From NCBI GenBank assembly GCA_018260425.1, contig JAGLBD010000038.1, positions 2,901 to 37,184 of the forward strand: DNA of 34,284 nucleotides, in the 5' to 3' direction. This document shows, piece by piece, positions 15,701-22,789 of the stretch. How positions within the stretch are numbered: position 1 is the first letter of the stretch; each line of letters opens with the position of its first letter. The DNA is from Pseudogulbenkiania sp. (lineage in GTDB: Bacteria > Pseudomonadota > Gammaproteobacteria > Burkholderiales > Chromobacteriaceae). The translations under genes and the position numbers were made by a program. The notes under the pieces are model-generated. The model saw only the letters and a list, made by a program, of their open reading frames with translations, was not told the origin of the DNA and ran no database searches.

Positions 15701-17496
15701 GCCGCGTGGATATCACCGCCGACAGTCACCGCTTCGATGCCGCGGTGTCATCCGGCTCGGGACACTCGCTGGCCAGTCAGGGCAGCGCTTCACTGCGGGT
15801 GGACACCACCACCGGCGAAGATATCAATGCCAACGGCAAAGGCAAAGGCCGTCGCGATGCCCGTCACCAGGAGACCACCGATGCCAGGGCGGGCAGCATC
15901 CGTGCGAGTGAGGGCATTGCCGTCACGGTTCGCGGTGAGGGGAGTTACCGGGGAACCGAGATGAATGCCGGCAACGGGGCCTTGGCGGTCACGTCCGGGG
16001 GGGCGCTGAGCATGGGGCAGGTCAGTCAGGACTCGGCCTCGGGTAGCGATGCCCTGGCCATCGAGGTCGGGTTGGGCATCAATACCACCCCGTTTGCCGC
16101 CTCGCGCGGTGGTGCGGTGTCGGGGCGCGCCAAGGTGCAAGTGGATGATGGCACGGCGAAGCAGTCCAGCGCGCAAGGGGCTGCGTTGGCAGGAAACGGG
16201 GTCACGATCCGCTCGGGGGCCGGGGTGGTGATGCAAGGCGGTTCGATCGACAGCCGTGCCGGCATCGATGTGCGTGCCGAAGGGCGTATTGACCTGAACA
16301 GCGCTGACGGCACGGTAGCCGCCAGTGGCCATCATCTGGACGTTGACGCTGCACTGGGTGGCAAACGCGGCGCGATCAATGCGGTGTCGGCGGGAGGTGG
16401 CGGCGGCATCGGTCAGGTTTCCGATACCCTCACCACCCGACAGGGTACCCGCATGACCGCCCAGAATACGGTTCGCTTGCAGTCCGGGGCGAACGCCGAG
16501 GATGCCATTCATCTCAGAGGCACCACGATCAGCACTCCGGCAGAGGTTCAGCTGGCCTCCGACAGTGGCGGCACGGTGCTGGAGTCGGCCGCCACCACCC
16601 AGCAGCGCAATAACTGGAGCGCCGGCCTGTCCGTGTCCGGTTCCCGCAGCACACCCGTTCCCGGGCAGAGCGATGCCGCGCCTGCCGCCGGTATCAAGGG
16701 GGGCGTCAAGGTCGCGGTGGACCAACTGGACTCGGTGACCCACCACAATAGCGTCATCACCGCCGATCAGGTGGTGCTGGACAGTGACAGCAATCTGACC
16801 CTGTCCGGTGCCGAAGTGACGGCACGCACGGTGCGGGGAAACGTGGCGGGTAATTTACAGCTTGGCAGCCGGCAAGACCTGCAGTCCAGCGCGAAGGTCG
16901 ATATCGATGTTGGCGCGTCGCAGTCGTCCGCCATGGACCCGGGCCTGGTCAAACAAGGTGCAAAACTGACCGGACCGTTCAAGGCGCGCGTCGAAGCTGC
17001 AGGCAGTAATCTGGTCAACCGCGTCTCGGAACGTGTCGCCAATGCCGGCGAGGGTATGGGCTTGCCGGCCCCCGTGGACTCTGCGGCCAAAACCACCGGC
17101 AATTTTCTGAAAGACCGTTTGCTCAAGTCCCGGGCGGCAGGTGTGCGGGCCAAGGCCAAAATCGATGTGAACGTCGAGCGCAATGATGCCGTGGTCAGTC
17201 CGACGGTGCTGTCCGGCAGGGAGGGGGTCGATCTGGCGGTGGGCGGCGATACCCGCCTTGACGGTGCCAGCCTCCGTTCGGAGGGCAAGGTCCGGCTGGG
17301 TGAGGGAGCGGTGACACAAAGCCGCATTGTGACCCATCATTATCAGGGGTCCGGTGGCGTGACACTGGATGATTCCGTGGCGGCCATCGTCGAGCAGGCC
17401 GGCAAAGACATCCTGTCGGGCAAAGCGCCGTTGATCCGGGCCGGGCGCCATACCGAGGACGCGGTGCGGGAGGGCGGTATCGAACAGGCGCGTTAA
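12742..17496 (+). CDS. TpsA exoprotein, filamentous-haemagglutinin-like, 1584 residues
   Basis: Secreted or surface-held beta-helix protein exported by the TpsB protein encoded just upstream. A signal peptide (cleavage near residue 31) leads into the TPS domain (about 45-280) with all the hallmark motifs: GLSHNRYRDFNV (64-75), NEVVSRNPSLLLG (113-125) and NPNGISCSGCGFINT (140-154). The remainder is Gly/Ser/Ala-rich with haemagglutinin-type repeats. Residues about 1409-1472 switch to a helix-favouring, charged segment between two related stretches (AKVDIDVGAS and AKAKIDVNVE). There is no VENN or other pretoxin motif, no recognisable toxin domain and no immunity gene after it; the protein ends in QAR. 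At 1584 residues it is short for this group. More likely an adhesin or biofilm protein than a contact-dependent toxin. A strong ribosome site supports the start. Confidence 0.92.
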   Translation: MTLHKKYCLTGAGKLAAVVTLAFLLGEIARADGIAAAEGGAAPRIGSAPGGATVIDIVAPSQSGLSHNRYRDFNVDKNGVVFNNSLNGGDSVLAGSLAGNRQLAGREANIILNEVVSRNPSLLLGRQEVLGHAADYVLANPNGISCSGCGFINTPRVSLLVGTPLVENGSLQGLVSANNRNSLQVNGIRGMEVLDLIAPRIETAGEVAATRAINAFSGSNSIDYVTGAIVASSAVPEGTGSLDSVFLGGMQAGRISLIATTAGAGINLSGEVRAKEDIRVASAGEVVLEGAALSGRSIDIKGSSVASRARLESESHVDENKTESWFIWKTGETRQVDMVTKEAARHTLLDADQVGIVASGEAHLAGTDIQGGAVTIRGATVRFSGQLTKQSNESASTAWLNSWERNRTSGERSEQQHGVRIDAARSMSLDAGAGDMVLQGARLESAGVIRISASGAIGLEALRETTSRYERGNGKNDGPGLETGSWSTGSSRERLEKTLIAGAGGVGVSAGAGITSRAAEISSREGDVLLAAKSTLTLDRIATLSTVSRLDDHSNWGGLAGGLNSETSDLHTENTGSRIQAGGRIMLNGDEGIRITASKVASKGGSQARTVTGGVVIDAALDQTVSHIDENDRTVFNISRYTDHNDSRKQQSVGSELVSEVDLTVHSAKDLAVEGSMLKAAGRLGLEAVGAIRIGSSVQQYDERGVSSELAFRGVGEESSPEQYRGGFRLEQTTTGIERRGHDSVGSDVAGGSVEIKAVGSVAVQGARIKSRDRLDVSGQSVAVTAQQDSEQRSDSLQVAGGGMYVTAGAEKTGLGLEIGMQNRNTTTDSRKARVSSLEAGGALSVIAGGGHGEMRNEGSVIKATGTVSVVAGTIDNQAAISQVNTTTDTSGLSGDLGLNVDYSGITRPLEKAGRSMGQGNVVTSLQQALGMTPISLGGDLLVAGSSATNSTGSRSAEASRVSGGSVAITANGALSDQGTRYQADKGRVDITADSHRFDAAVSSGSGHSLASQGSASLRVDTTTGEDINANGKGKGRRDARHQETTDARAGSIRASEGIAVTVRGEGSYRGTEMNAGNGALAVTSGGALSMGQVSQDSASGSDALAIEVGLGINTTPFAASRGGAVSGRAKVQVDDGTAKQSSAQGAALAGNGVTIRSGAGVVMQGGSIDSRAGIDVRAEGRIDLNSADGTVAASGHHLDVDAALGGKRGAINAVSAGGGGGIGQVSDTLTTRQGTRMTAQNTVRLQSGANAEDAIHLRGTTISTPAEVQLASDSGGTVLESAATTQQRNNWSAGLSVSGSRSTPVPGQSDAAPAAGIKGGVKVAVDQLDSVTHHNSVITADQVVLDSDSNLTLSGAEVTARTVRGNVAGNLQLGSRQDLQSSAKVDIDVGASQSSAMDPGLVKQGAKLTGPFKARVEAAGSNLVNRVSERVANAGEGMGLPAPVDSAAKTTGNFLKDRLLKSRAAGVRAKAKIDVNVERNDAVVSPTVLSGREGVDLAVGGDTRLDGASLRSEGKVRLGEGAVTQSRIVTHHYQGSGGVTLDDSVAAIVEQAGKDILSGKAPLIRAGRHTEDAVREGGIEQAR

Positions 17497-17509
17497 GTCG
17501 TCATGCCAG

Positions 17510-17534
17510 GGCCGGGACAGAGTGCCCGGCCTTT
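17510..17534 (+). terminator. Rho-independent-like terminator after tpsA
   Basis: Perfect 7-bp GC stem GGCCGGG / CCCGGCC (17510-17516, 17525-17531), 8-base loop, then TTT. It ends 4 bases before the convergent DUF4337 gene's stop. Confidence 0.7.
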
Positions 17535-17537
17535 GGC

Positions 17538-18116
17538 TCAGACGCCCAGGAAAGCGGCAAGCCCCACCAGCAATGCCGCACCGGCGGTGCCTAATGCCAT
17601 ATGCTGCAACCAGCGGCGCCGGGTCAGCAGGGTAATGGCGGCCATGGCGATCGAGACCTGAATCAGGGTCGTTGCCTGTGCCCAGCGATGATGGTGGTGC
17701 AACTGGGCTTCGCTTTCTTCATTGGCTTTGAGCACCTCCTTTTCCAGGGCCTCGGCCTTGGCACGGATCTCGTCCTTCTGACTTTTGTACTTGTCGATGT
17801 CGGAGAGGAAGGTGCTTTGGGTTTTGCTGCCCGGTGGTGTCAACGTGGCGCCGAGTTCGGCAATATTCTGTTTGGCCCCCTTGGCCTGAAAATACGCCCA
17901 TTGATTGGCCGCCTCGGTTTTTTTGATGGCGGCCTCGTTTTTGTAGTACAGCGCCAGATTCTCGGTGGTGCCGCTCTGATAAGCATAAATCGCCCCGATG
18001 GTCGCCAGTACGGCGGTCATGACGGCAATTCGGCCCGACAGCGGATCACTGTCATGGCTGGCACTGTGGTGGACTGCATGGTCGTGAGGACCATGAACTT
18101 CAAATTCTTCCGACAT
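17538..18116 (-). CDS. DUF4337-family membrane protein
   Basis: Inner-membrane protein of unknown function, 192 residues, resembling DUF4337. A His/Asp-rich N-terminus (HGPHDHAVHHSASHD, residues 8-22) is followed by one transmembrane helix (about 30-47), a soluble stretch with a charged coiled coil (about 105-137, EKEVLKANEESEAQLHHHHR) and two closing helices (about 147-163 and 172-191). The ATG has AGGA 7 bases upstream. It lies 84 bases after the patatin-like gene on the same strand and may share its transcript. The two His clusters might bind metal, but that is speculation. Confidence 0.8.
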   Translation of the reverse strand: MSEEFEVHGPHDHAVHHSASHDSDPLSGRIAVMTAVLATIGAIYAYQSGTTENLALYYKNEAAIKKTEAANQWAYFQAKGAKQNIAELGATLTPPGSKTQSTFLSDIDKYKSQKDEIRAKAEALEKEVLKANEESEAQLHHHHRWAQATTLIQVSIAMAAITLLTRRRWLQHMALGTAGAALLVGLAAFLGV

Positions 18117-18200
18117 ATGAACGTCCTGTTTCGCAGGTTCATTGGTTTACGGGTGAGCATCCTAACGTAGTTGCCTTAATTTCGCATGACATATGCCGAT

Positions 18201-19244
18201 TTATATTCCTAATGCTGCGGCATGCTCCTGACAAAAGGCCGTGCCGGCCCGCTTGCCCACTTCATAGAGTCGCGCCAGATTAGAGCGACTCCAATCCAGT
18301 TCGGTTTGAGCGGTTTGCGGGTCCAGATAGTCTTCGTAACGCACCCTGAGCAGTTCGCGCAGTGGCTGGTGGGTGACCGGGTCCAGATTGTAGTGGTACT
18401 CGAATAATTTCAGATCGTCGCGCGCCAACTCCACCAGCGGGGTGATGATCGATTGCACCCAGGCATCGTAGAGGTCGCGTGGCGGGTGCAGGATACGTTC
18501 GCAGCCCAGTACATCGAAGACCACGATGGTATCGATGGACTGCTCGCTTTCCAGTACGCCCTTGAAGTTCAAGGTATCGATGGCGGCGCCTTCGATGTAG
18601 TAGTCCCCCTCCAGCAGGTAAGGGGGGTAAATCAACGGGAAGGACAGGGCCGCCAGAAAAGCGTCTTTGGTGATCTGCTGTTTGTTCCAGCTGCGCATGG
18701 CATGGCGACTCAGATTGTAGGCATTGAGATAAAACTCGGCGTCCAGCGCCGGCAGGGCGCTGAAGTCGACCAGCTCGTCGATAAAAGGCACGTGCGCGCA
18801 CAATCCGGTACTGGCCGGGGTCAGGTCACTGGGCGACAGCGTGGCAATGCCCAGCCGCAGCCAGTCCGCCATCAAGCGTGCCGGTGCGCCGGGGGTCTGT
18901 TCCAGCTGGTGCAGCAGCGGGTTGCTGCTCCACAGCCGGCGCCAGGCGTCGGCCAGATCACCGGGTTTGTTGAATACCTTGAAGTTGACCGGAAAATACT
19001 GATAGAGACTGTCCTCGACGCCGCTGTCGACCAGTCCGCGCAGTGCCGGTATGGCATCCCCTCCCTTGGGCGCGGCATAGAGCAGACCGACCAGAGCCCC
19101 GGCGCCGGCCGTCGAGATCACGTCGAAGCTGACGCCATGCTCGATAAACGCCTCCAGCGTCCCTGCCATCAAGGTGGCATTGGGCGCTCCTCCTCCGAGT
19201 ATCAATGCGATGCGTTTGCGCTGGTTCGGGTTCTTTCGGTTCAT
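18201..19244 (-). CDS. Patatin-fold protein lacking the catalytic Ser and Asp
   Basis: Patatin-like phospholipase fold, 347 residues. The fold is clear: the N-terminal strand and glycine loop RIALILGGGAPNATLMAG, the nucleophile-elbow region VISTAGAGALVGLLYAA and the second catalytic block SFPLIYPPYLLEGDYYIEGA. Active members have G-x-S-x-G at the elbow and D-G-G/A in the second block. Here the Ser position is Gly (codon at 19104-19106) and the Asp is Glu, and the Arg after the glycine loop is missing. It should therefore not hydrolyse lipids by the normal dyad, yet the frame is intact, suggesting a non-enzymatic or altered role. I chose the Met at 19244 because GGAG lies 8 bases upstream; 19262 is an alternative. 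The short palindrome TGACAA-N5-TTGTCA (19262-19278) lies just upstream. Confidence 0.85.
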   Translation of the reverse strand: MNRKNPNQRKRIALILGGGAPNATLMAGTLEAFIEHGVSFDVISTAGAGALVGLLYAAPKGGDAIPALRGLVDSGVEDSLYQYFPVNFKVFNKPGDLADAWRRLWSSNPLLHQLEQTPGAPARLMADWLRLGIATLSPSDLTPASTGLCAHVPFIDELVDFSALPALDAEFYLNAYNLSRHAMRSWNKQQITKDAFLAALSFPLIYPPYLLEGDYYIEGAAIDTLNFKGVLESEQSIDTIVVFDVLGCERILHPPRDLYDAWVQSIITPLVELARDDLKLFEYHYNLDPVTHQPLRELLRVRYEDYLDPQTAQTELDWSRSNLARLYEVGKRAGTAFCQEHAAALGI

Positions 19245-19412
19245 TCTCGGTGCTCCGTTCATGACAAAGGTATTGTCACCCTAGCACCATGGCACCGTCT
19301 TTGACAGTGGCGTGTCTGAGCGCCGTGAGCGGATTTCGGAGTCATCCTAGAGCGTCGTGCCAGACAGCGGACTACAGTTTGCGCATTGAATTACTCTGGA
19401 TCGATGTGAGTC

Positions 19413-19745
19413 ATGATGGTTACGCCGCATTTTACTTCCCGTGTCGGAATGTCTTCCCCGCCGGTATGTCCCTCCGTCCCGGGACGCGCGCTGCTGGAGA
19501 AAGGCAAACGCCAGTTGGTGGAGCGCTGTCGTATCGTGCTCGACGAAGTCGCTGCCATGGAAGGTGCGTCACGGCAACGTTTGCCATCGGGGCTGACCAC
19601 GGCCGATCGATTGGCGGCGGCCCGTCTCCGCTTGAAGGCGATCCATGACGATTACGCCGCACGCGTGGCGGCAACCGGCGATATGCAGGCGGCCGGCGAG
19701 CTGCGCAAAGAGTACGAATTGATGGTTGCCGCGCTGGATGGATGA
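19413..19745 (+). CDS. Hypothetical protein, first gene of a coupled pair
   Basis: I do not recognise this 110-residue protein. It begins with about 25 Pro/Ser/Val-rich residues and then is strongly helical and charged (ALLEKGKRQLVERCRIVLDE; DRLAAARLRLKAIHDDYA; AAGELRKEYELMVAALDG). No signal peptide or membrane helix. The ribosome site is weak and two ATGs are adjacent (19413, 19416), with another in frame at 19449. Its stop overlaps the start region of the next gene (ATGGATGA), which supports both being real genes in one unit. Codon use resembles neighbouring genes. No partner or domain suggests a function. Confidence 0.55.
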   Translation: MMVTPHFTSRVGMSSPPVCPSVPGRALLEKGKRQLVERCRIVLDEVAAMEGASRQRLPSGLTTADRLAAARLRLKAIHDDYAARVAATGDMQAAGELRKEYELMVAALDG

Positions 19746-20208
19746 GTCATGGATGGCAGCGGCGCGCGCTTTCCGCAGGGATAGCCGGGCACCGGGGGCT
19801 GTCACGCCGTTGGCGCAGCACCGGGCATACGCCATTGCACGTCACTACCGCAGCGCTCAGGCTGAAGCGCATCCTGCCCGCGCCATGGCGGAGTCCGACC
19901 CGGTTCTGCTGCTTTGCGCGCTGGGTGCCGGGCGCGTTTCCGATCCGGGAGGATTGACCCGTCTCTCGCTGTGGAGCCGCTGCCTCACGGTCGCCATGGC
20001 CGTGCAAGCGGGGCAGTCATCCGAGCCGGACAAGGACCTGCGTCTGGCGCTTGCCGAGATACAGCAGGCGTTTGCGAGTTGGGAGGGCGGAGAGGGGCGT
20101 TATCAGGATAGCGTCAGCCGCGCCGCGTTTCGCGATTACGTGCAGTGCCTGGAGCGGATACTCATGGGGCAACCGCTGATGTTTTCTGCTTGGCACGGCC
20201 AATTATGA
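19738..20208 (+). CDS. Hypothetical protein, second gene of a coupled pair
   Basis: Unrecognised 156-residue soluble protein, mostly helical, Ala/Arg-rich at the N-terminus. Residues about 50-85 include the hydrophobic stretch DPVLLLCALGAGRVSDPGG and then LTRLSLWSRCLTVAMAVQAG, and the C-terminal half is amphipathic (LRLALAEIQQAFASWEGG; AAFRDYVQCLERILMGQP). The chosen ATG (19738) overlaps the stop of the preceding gene by 8 bases, typical of translational coupling; a TTG at 19726 is an alternative. GC-rich third positions fit real coding sequence. No homology is evident to me; a chaperone-like or structural pair is one possibility but unsupported. Confidence 0.6.
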   Translation: MDESWMAAARAFRRDSRAPGAVTPLAQHRAYAIARHYRSAQAEAHPARAMAESDPVLLLCALGAGRVSDPGGLTRLSLWSRCLTVAMAVQAGQSSEPDKDLRLALAEIQQAFASWEGGEGRYQDSVSRAAFRDYVQCLERILMGQPLMFSAWHGQL

Positions 20209-20435
20209 CAATGACGGCAAGGCTTGCCAGTCGCGGCTGTCTGCCACGTCGTGCCAAATTTTGCAACAGTCAAGTTATTGATCTCAATCAAAAATTACGG
20301 AAGTTTCCGGATGCGTGATAGCATGTTCGTGCAGTACTTAAAACTATTTAAATAAATGGAGATATTGCTCAAGCAGTGTTGAAACCTTCCCGTCCCGGCC
20401 TGCCGGTCGAGCTCCGGGAAAAACAGGAGTGAACC
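20209..20435 (+). promoter_or_regulatory. Upstream region of the PEP-CTERM gene
   Basis: This 227-base gap contains AT-rich DNA at 20257-20365 and ends with CAGGAG, a good ribosome site 8 bases before the gene. The AT-rich part has several possible -10 elements. I looked for a sigma-54 promoter, because many PEP-CTERM genes use one, and found no acceptable match. No small gene is evident. Confidence 0.4.
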
Positions 20436-20960
20436 ATGCGCGTGTCGATACTTACTGCATCATTGTTGGCCATCTCGGCCCCTGCGGTCGTCAGTGCCAC
20501 GGTGCTTGCGCCGTCTCAACCGATAGCTTTCAACGCATCAACAGCATCACCCGGTTTTTCCAATATCTTTGACTTTTCTGTTGCCGGCACCAGCCTGATC
20601 AGCGGGCAATTGCAGTTGCTCAAAAAAGCCGGAATCACGGTTGCGCTTAAGGATGTCTTTGCCTCCTTGTCCTATGAGGCCAGCCCGGGCGGATGGCAAA
20701 CGGTGTGGAGCGATTCGGTGAATTTTGCCCAGGCTCAGAAAAAAGGCAGCTGGCAATTCAGCTTTGACGATCTGGTCGCGTCGGGAGGCAACTACCGCCT
20801 GTCTCTGGCGGGGTCCATTTATCCCAACACCAATTACACCGGGTCATACCTCTACCAGTTGTCCATTACAGCCGTTCCCGAGCCGGAAACGTTCGCCATG
20901 ATGGGGCTCGGCATTGCCGCCTTGTTGCTGCGTCGCCGCCGGGTTGCTTTACTCGGCTGA
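20436..20960 (+). CDS. PEP-CTERM sorting-signal protein (exosortase substrate)
   Basis: Exported protein destined for C-terminal processing by an exosortase. The 174-residue product has an N-terminal signal peptide (ending VSA near residue 21), a small beta-rich body with FDFSVAG (about 45-51, like the FxDxA class) and FDDLVASGGNYRLSLAG, and a classical PEP-CTERM tail: VPEPETFAMMGLGIAALLLRR, that is VPEP, a hydrophobic helix and a terminal Arg cluster. A strong ribosome site precedes it and a double hairpin follows, so it is a single-gene unit. No exosortase or exopolysaccharide gene lies in the window, so the sorting machinery must be elsewhere. Specific function unknown; such proteins are usually linked to extracellular matrix and biofilm. 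Confidence 0.9.
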   Translation: MRVSILTASLLAISAPAVVSATVLAPSQPIAFNASTASPGFSNIFDFSVAGTSLISGQLQLLKKAGITVALKDVFASLSYEASPGGWQTVWSDSVNFAQAQKKGSWQFSFDDLVASGGNYRLSLAGSIYPNTNYTGSYLYQLSITAVPEPETFAMMGLGIAALLLRRRRVALLG

Positions 20961-20983
20961 CCGATCGAATACCGCGTGTACAC

Positions 20984-21038
20984 CCGATGGAGCGGCCTTG
21001 CCGAGACCGCCCCATCGGCATCACCGGCGGCCTGATGC
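20984..21038 (+). terminator. Double hairpin after the PEP-CTERM gene
   Basis: Outer arms CCGATGG (20984-20990) and CCATCGG (21012-21018) form one stem, with additional internal pairs. A second stem GCATCA (21018-21023) / TGATGC (21033-21038) follows directly, then a pyrimidine-rich tract. Likely 3' end of the PEP-CTERM transcript. The rest of the gap to 21199 holds the promoter of the next gene. Confidence 0.5.
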
Positions 21039-21199
21039 TGTTCTCCTCTTCCTGCCTCCCACTTCCCCGCACGTTAGCCAGACTGTCCTTTTGACCGGGC
21101 GCTCGGGTGCTGAAATCAGTTGCAAATACCTGTTTGATATATGCAATAATCATTTTGGTTTGTCTGGCATAAAATCACTCGTGGTAAAAAGGGGCTGTC

Positions 21200-22087
21200 G
21201 TGAAACGAATGATCCCGGTCATGTTGAGCATGTCGTTGTTGATGTCTCCCGTGTTGGCCCAAGAAACACGTCCGGAGTCGAGTGGATTTTTTGGCTGGGT
21301 GTTCAGCCTGCTGGGCGAAGAACAACCGGTGCGGGGCAGTGGTGCGGTGTTGTCCGAAGAGCGCCAGGTCCCGCCTTTCCACGCGGTGCAGTTGGCGGGA
21401 AGCTGTGATTTCAGTTATCAGCTTGCTCCGGTCCGGCGCGTGGTGGTGATGGCCCAGTCAGAAGTGTTGCCCCGGGTCGACGTCCGTGTCGTTGACGGGG
21501 TGTTGAGGGTATCGCTCAAGAATGTGTTGCTGTCCGTGAGCCAGCCGATCAGGGTTGTCGCGAGCGGTCCGGCACTGGATGGTGCGGTGCTGACAGGGTC
21601 GGGAAACATGGTGTTGAAAGGTGTTGGCGGTAAATACGTCGACCTTGAGGTCAAGGGCTCGGGGCAGCTCAAGGCCTCGGGCAGTGCCGAGCGTCTGGCG
21701 GCCAGGATCACGGGGTCCGGGGCCATGCAACTGGACGATATTCGTGCGCATGAGATTCAGGCATCGCTGGGAGGCAGTGGCGACTGGAAAGCTCGTAAAG
21801 TCAATGCCAAACGGGTCGTTGTCACCGTCAAGGGCTCGGGGTCGGTGTGGGCCAGTGGCGAGGTGGATAAGGTGGATACCGTGGTGCACGGGTCCGGGGA
21901 TGTCAACCTGACCTCGCTGCATGCCCAGTCGGTGTCTGCCAAAGTGGCCGGTACCGGCAATATTTATCTGCATGCCCGCGACAGTGCCAGTGCCCAGAGT
22001 TATGGCTCGGGCGATATTACCGTGAGTGGTAATCCGGCCCGGCGCAATGTCAGTCGCTATGGCTCAGGTGCGATCCATTTTCCCTGA
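21200..22087 (+). CDS. Secreted head-GIN (DUF2807) protein with GSG repeats
   Basis: Exported protein with the putative auto-transporter adhesin head-GIN domain (DUF2807), 295 residues. A signal peptide (ending VLA, residue 20) is followed by a linker and, from about residue 46, an N-terminal strand set with FHAVQLAGSCDFSYQL. From about 130 to the end is a repeat built on G-S/T-G turns (TGSGN, KGSGQ, TGSGA, GGSGD, KGSGS, HGSGD, AGTGN, YGSGD, YGSGA) spaced near 20 residues, as expected for a parallel beta-solenoid. Start is GTG at 21200, supported by AAGGGG 5 bases upstream. Its last 24 bases overlap the convergent flavin reductase gene. No TpsB-type or autotransporter barrel is fused, so it is probably periplasmic or outer-leaflet; function unproven. 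Confidence 0.87.
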   Translation: MKRMIPVMLSMSLLMSPVLAQETRPESSGFFGWVFSLLGEEQPVRGSGAVLSEERQVPPFHAVQLAGSCDFSYQLAPVRRVVVMAQSEVLPRVDVRVVDGVLRVSLKNVLLSVSQPIRVVASGPALDGAVLTGSGNMVLKGVGGKYVDLEVKGSGQLKASGSAERLAARITGSGAMQLDDIRAHEIQASLGGSGDWKARKVNAKRVVVTVKGSGSVWASGEVDKVDTVVHGSGDVNLTSLHAQSVSAKVAGTGNIYLHARDSASAQSYGSGDITVSGNPARRNVSRYGSGAIHFP

Positions 22088-22654
22088 TGCCGGATCGGCT
22101 TGCCCGATACTGAACGCATCGCCGGTTTCGAAGAATGTCCCGCCGGCGATGTAGTGGATGGAGCGTTCCGCTCTGCCATCAATGCGCCAGTGACCGTCGC
22201 TGAACGCGTCCGGGTCCGCCCAGGCTGCCAGCACTTCGGCGACGAAGATATCGTGGCGCTGTTGTATTTCCGGCTCATCGATCACCCGGCATTCCAGCCA
22301 GCCCAGGCACCCGTCGACCAACGGGGCGGCAATCGTGTGCGCCGGAAAGGTCCGCAGGTCGAAGCGGGCAAACTTGTCCTGATCACGCCCACTGTCTGTG
22401 CCAACCCCCACTGTTGCCTCCGCCAGCTGTTTGCCGGGAATGTTCAAGGCAAATTCTCCCGAGGCGTCAATCAGTTCTCGGGTGTAGGTGCTTTTGTCGA
22501 TGACAATGGCGATTTTCGGGGGATCAAAGTCAACCGGCATGCTCCAGGCGGCGGCCATGATATTGCGGGCTTGCCCGTGAGCGCTGGTCACCAATACGGT
22601 CGGGCCGTGATTCAGCAGGCGGTAGGCTTTGGACAGTTCAACGGGGAGGTGCAT
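22064..22654 (-). CDS. Flavin-reductase-like (FMN-binding split barrel) protein
   Basis: Cytoplasmic oxidoreductase of the flavin reductase-like family, 196 residues from the Met at 22654. The split-barrel core is visible: GPTVLVTSAHGQARNIMAAA, then WSMPVDFDPPKIAIVIDKST and TRELIDASGEFALNIPGKQL, the usual FMN- and NAD(P)H-binding region, followed by LGWLECRVIDE. An earlier Met at 22690 would add 12 Cys/Ser-rich residues and is less likely. It overlaps the preceding convergent gene by 24 bases and lies just after the fabI terminator, so it is expressed alone. Physiological partner (monooxygenase or other) unknown. Confidence 0.88.
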   Translation of the reverse strand: MHLPVELSKAYRLLNHGPTVLVTSAHGQARNIMAAAWSMPVDFDPPKIAIVIDKSTYTRELIDASGEFALNIPGKQLAEATVGVGTDSGRDQDKFARFDLRTFPAHTIAAPLVDGCLGWLECRVIDEPEIQQRHDIFVAEVLAAWADPDAFSDGHWRIDGRAERSIHYIAGGTFFETGDAFSIGQADPASGKMDRT

Positions 22655-22737
22655 TACGGTGGACCCTGAACAGAACGAACACGTCTGCATGATGCGCCAG
22701 AGTCGTCATGCGGGCAATCAAGGCATGGTCGAGACGT

Positions 22738-22762
22738 AAAAAACCCCGCCGGTGTGGCGGGG
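22738..22762 (-). terminator. Rho-independent terminator of fabI
   Basis: Stem CCCCGCC / GGCGGGG (22744-22750, 22756-22762) with 5-base loop; on the minus strand it is followed by six T's (22743-22738). It lies 27 bases after the fabI stop. Confidence 0.92.
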
Positions 22763-22789
22763 TCTTACGTACTGGGGTCGTGAAGACGG

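Noticed and set aside
17000-18116. Contact-dependent inhibition locus (toxin plus immunity) after tpsA
   Set aside because: No pretoxin motif or toxin domain at the TpsA end, and the next gene is on the opposite strand and is a DUF4337 membrane protein, not an immunity gene.
20185-20275. Sigma-54 promoter for the PEP-CTERM gene (TTGGCACG near 20190; TTGC near 20260)
   Set aside because: Each has one box only; the required GG/GC pair at correct spacing is missing.
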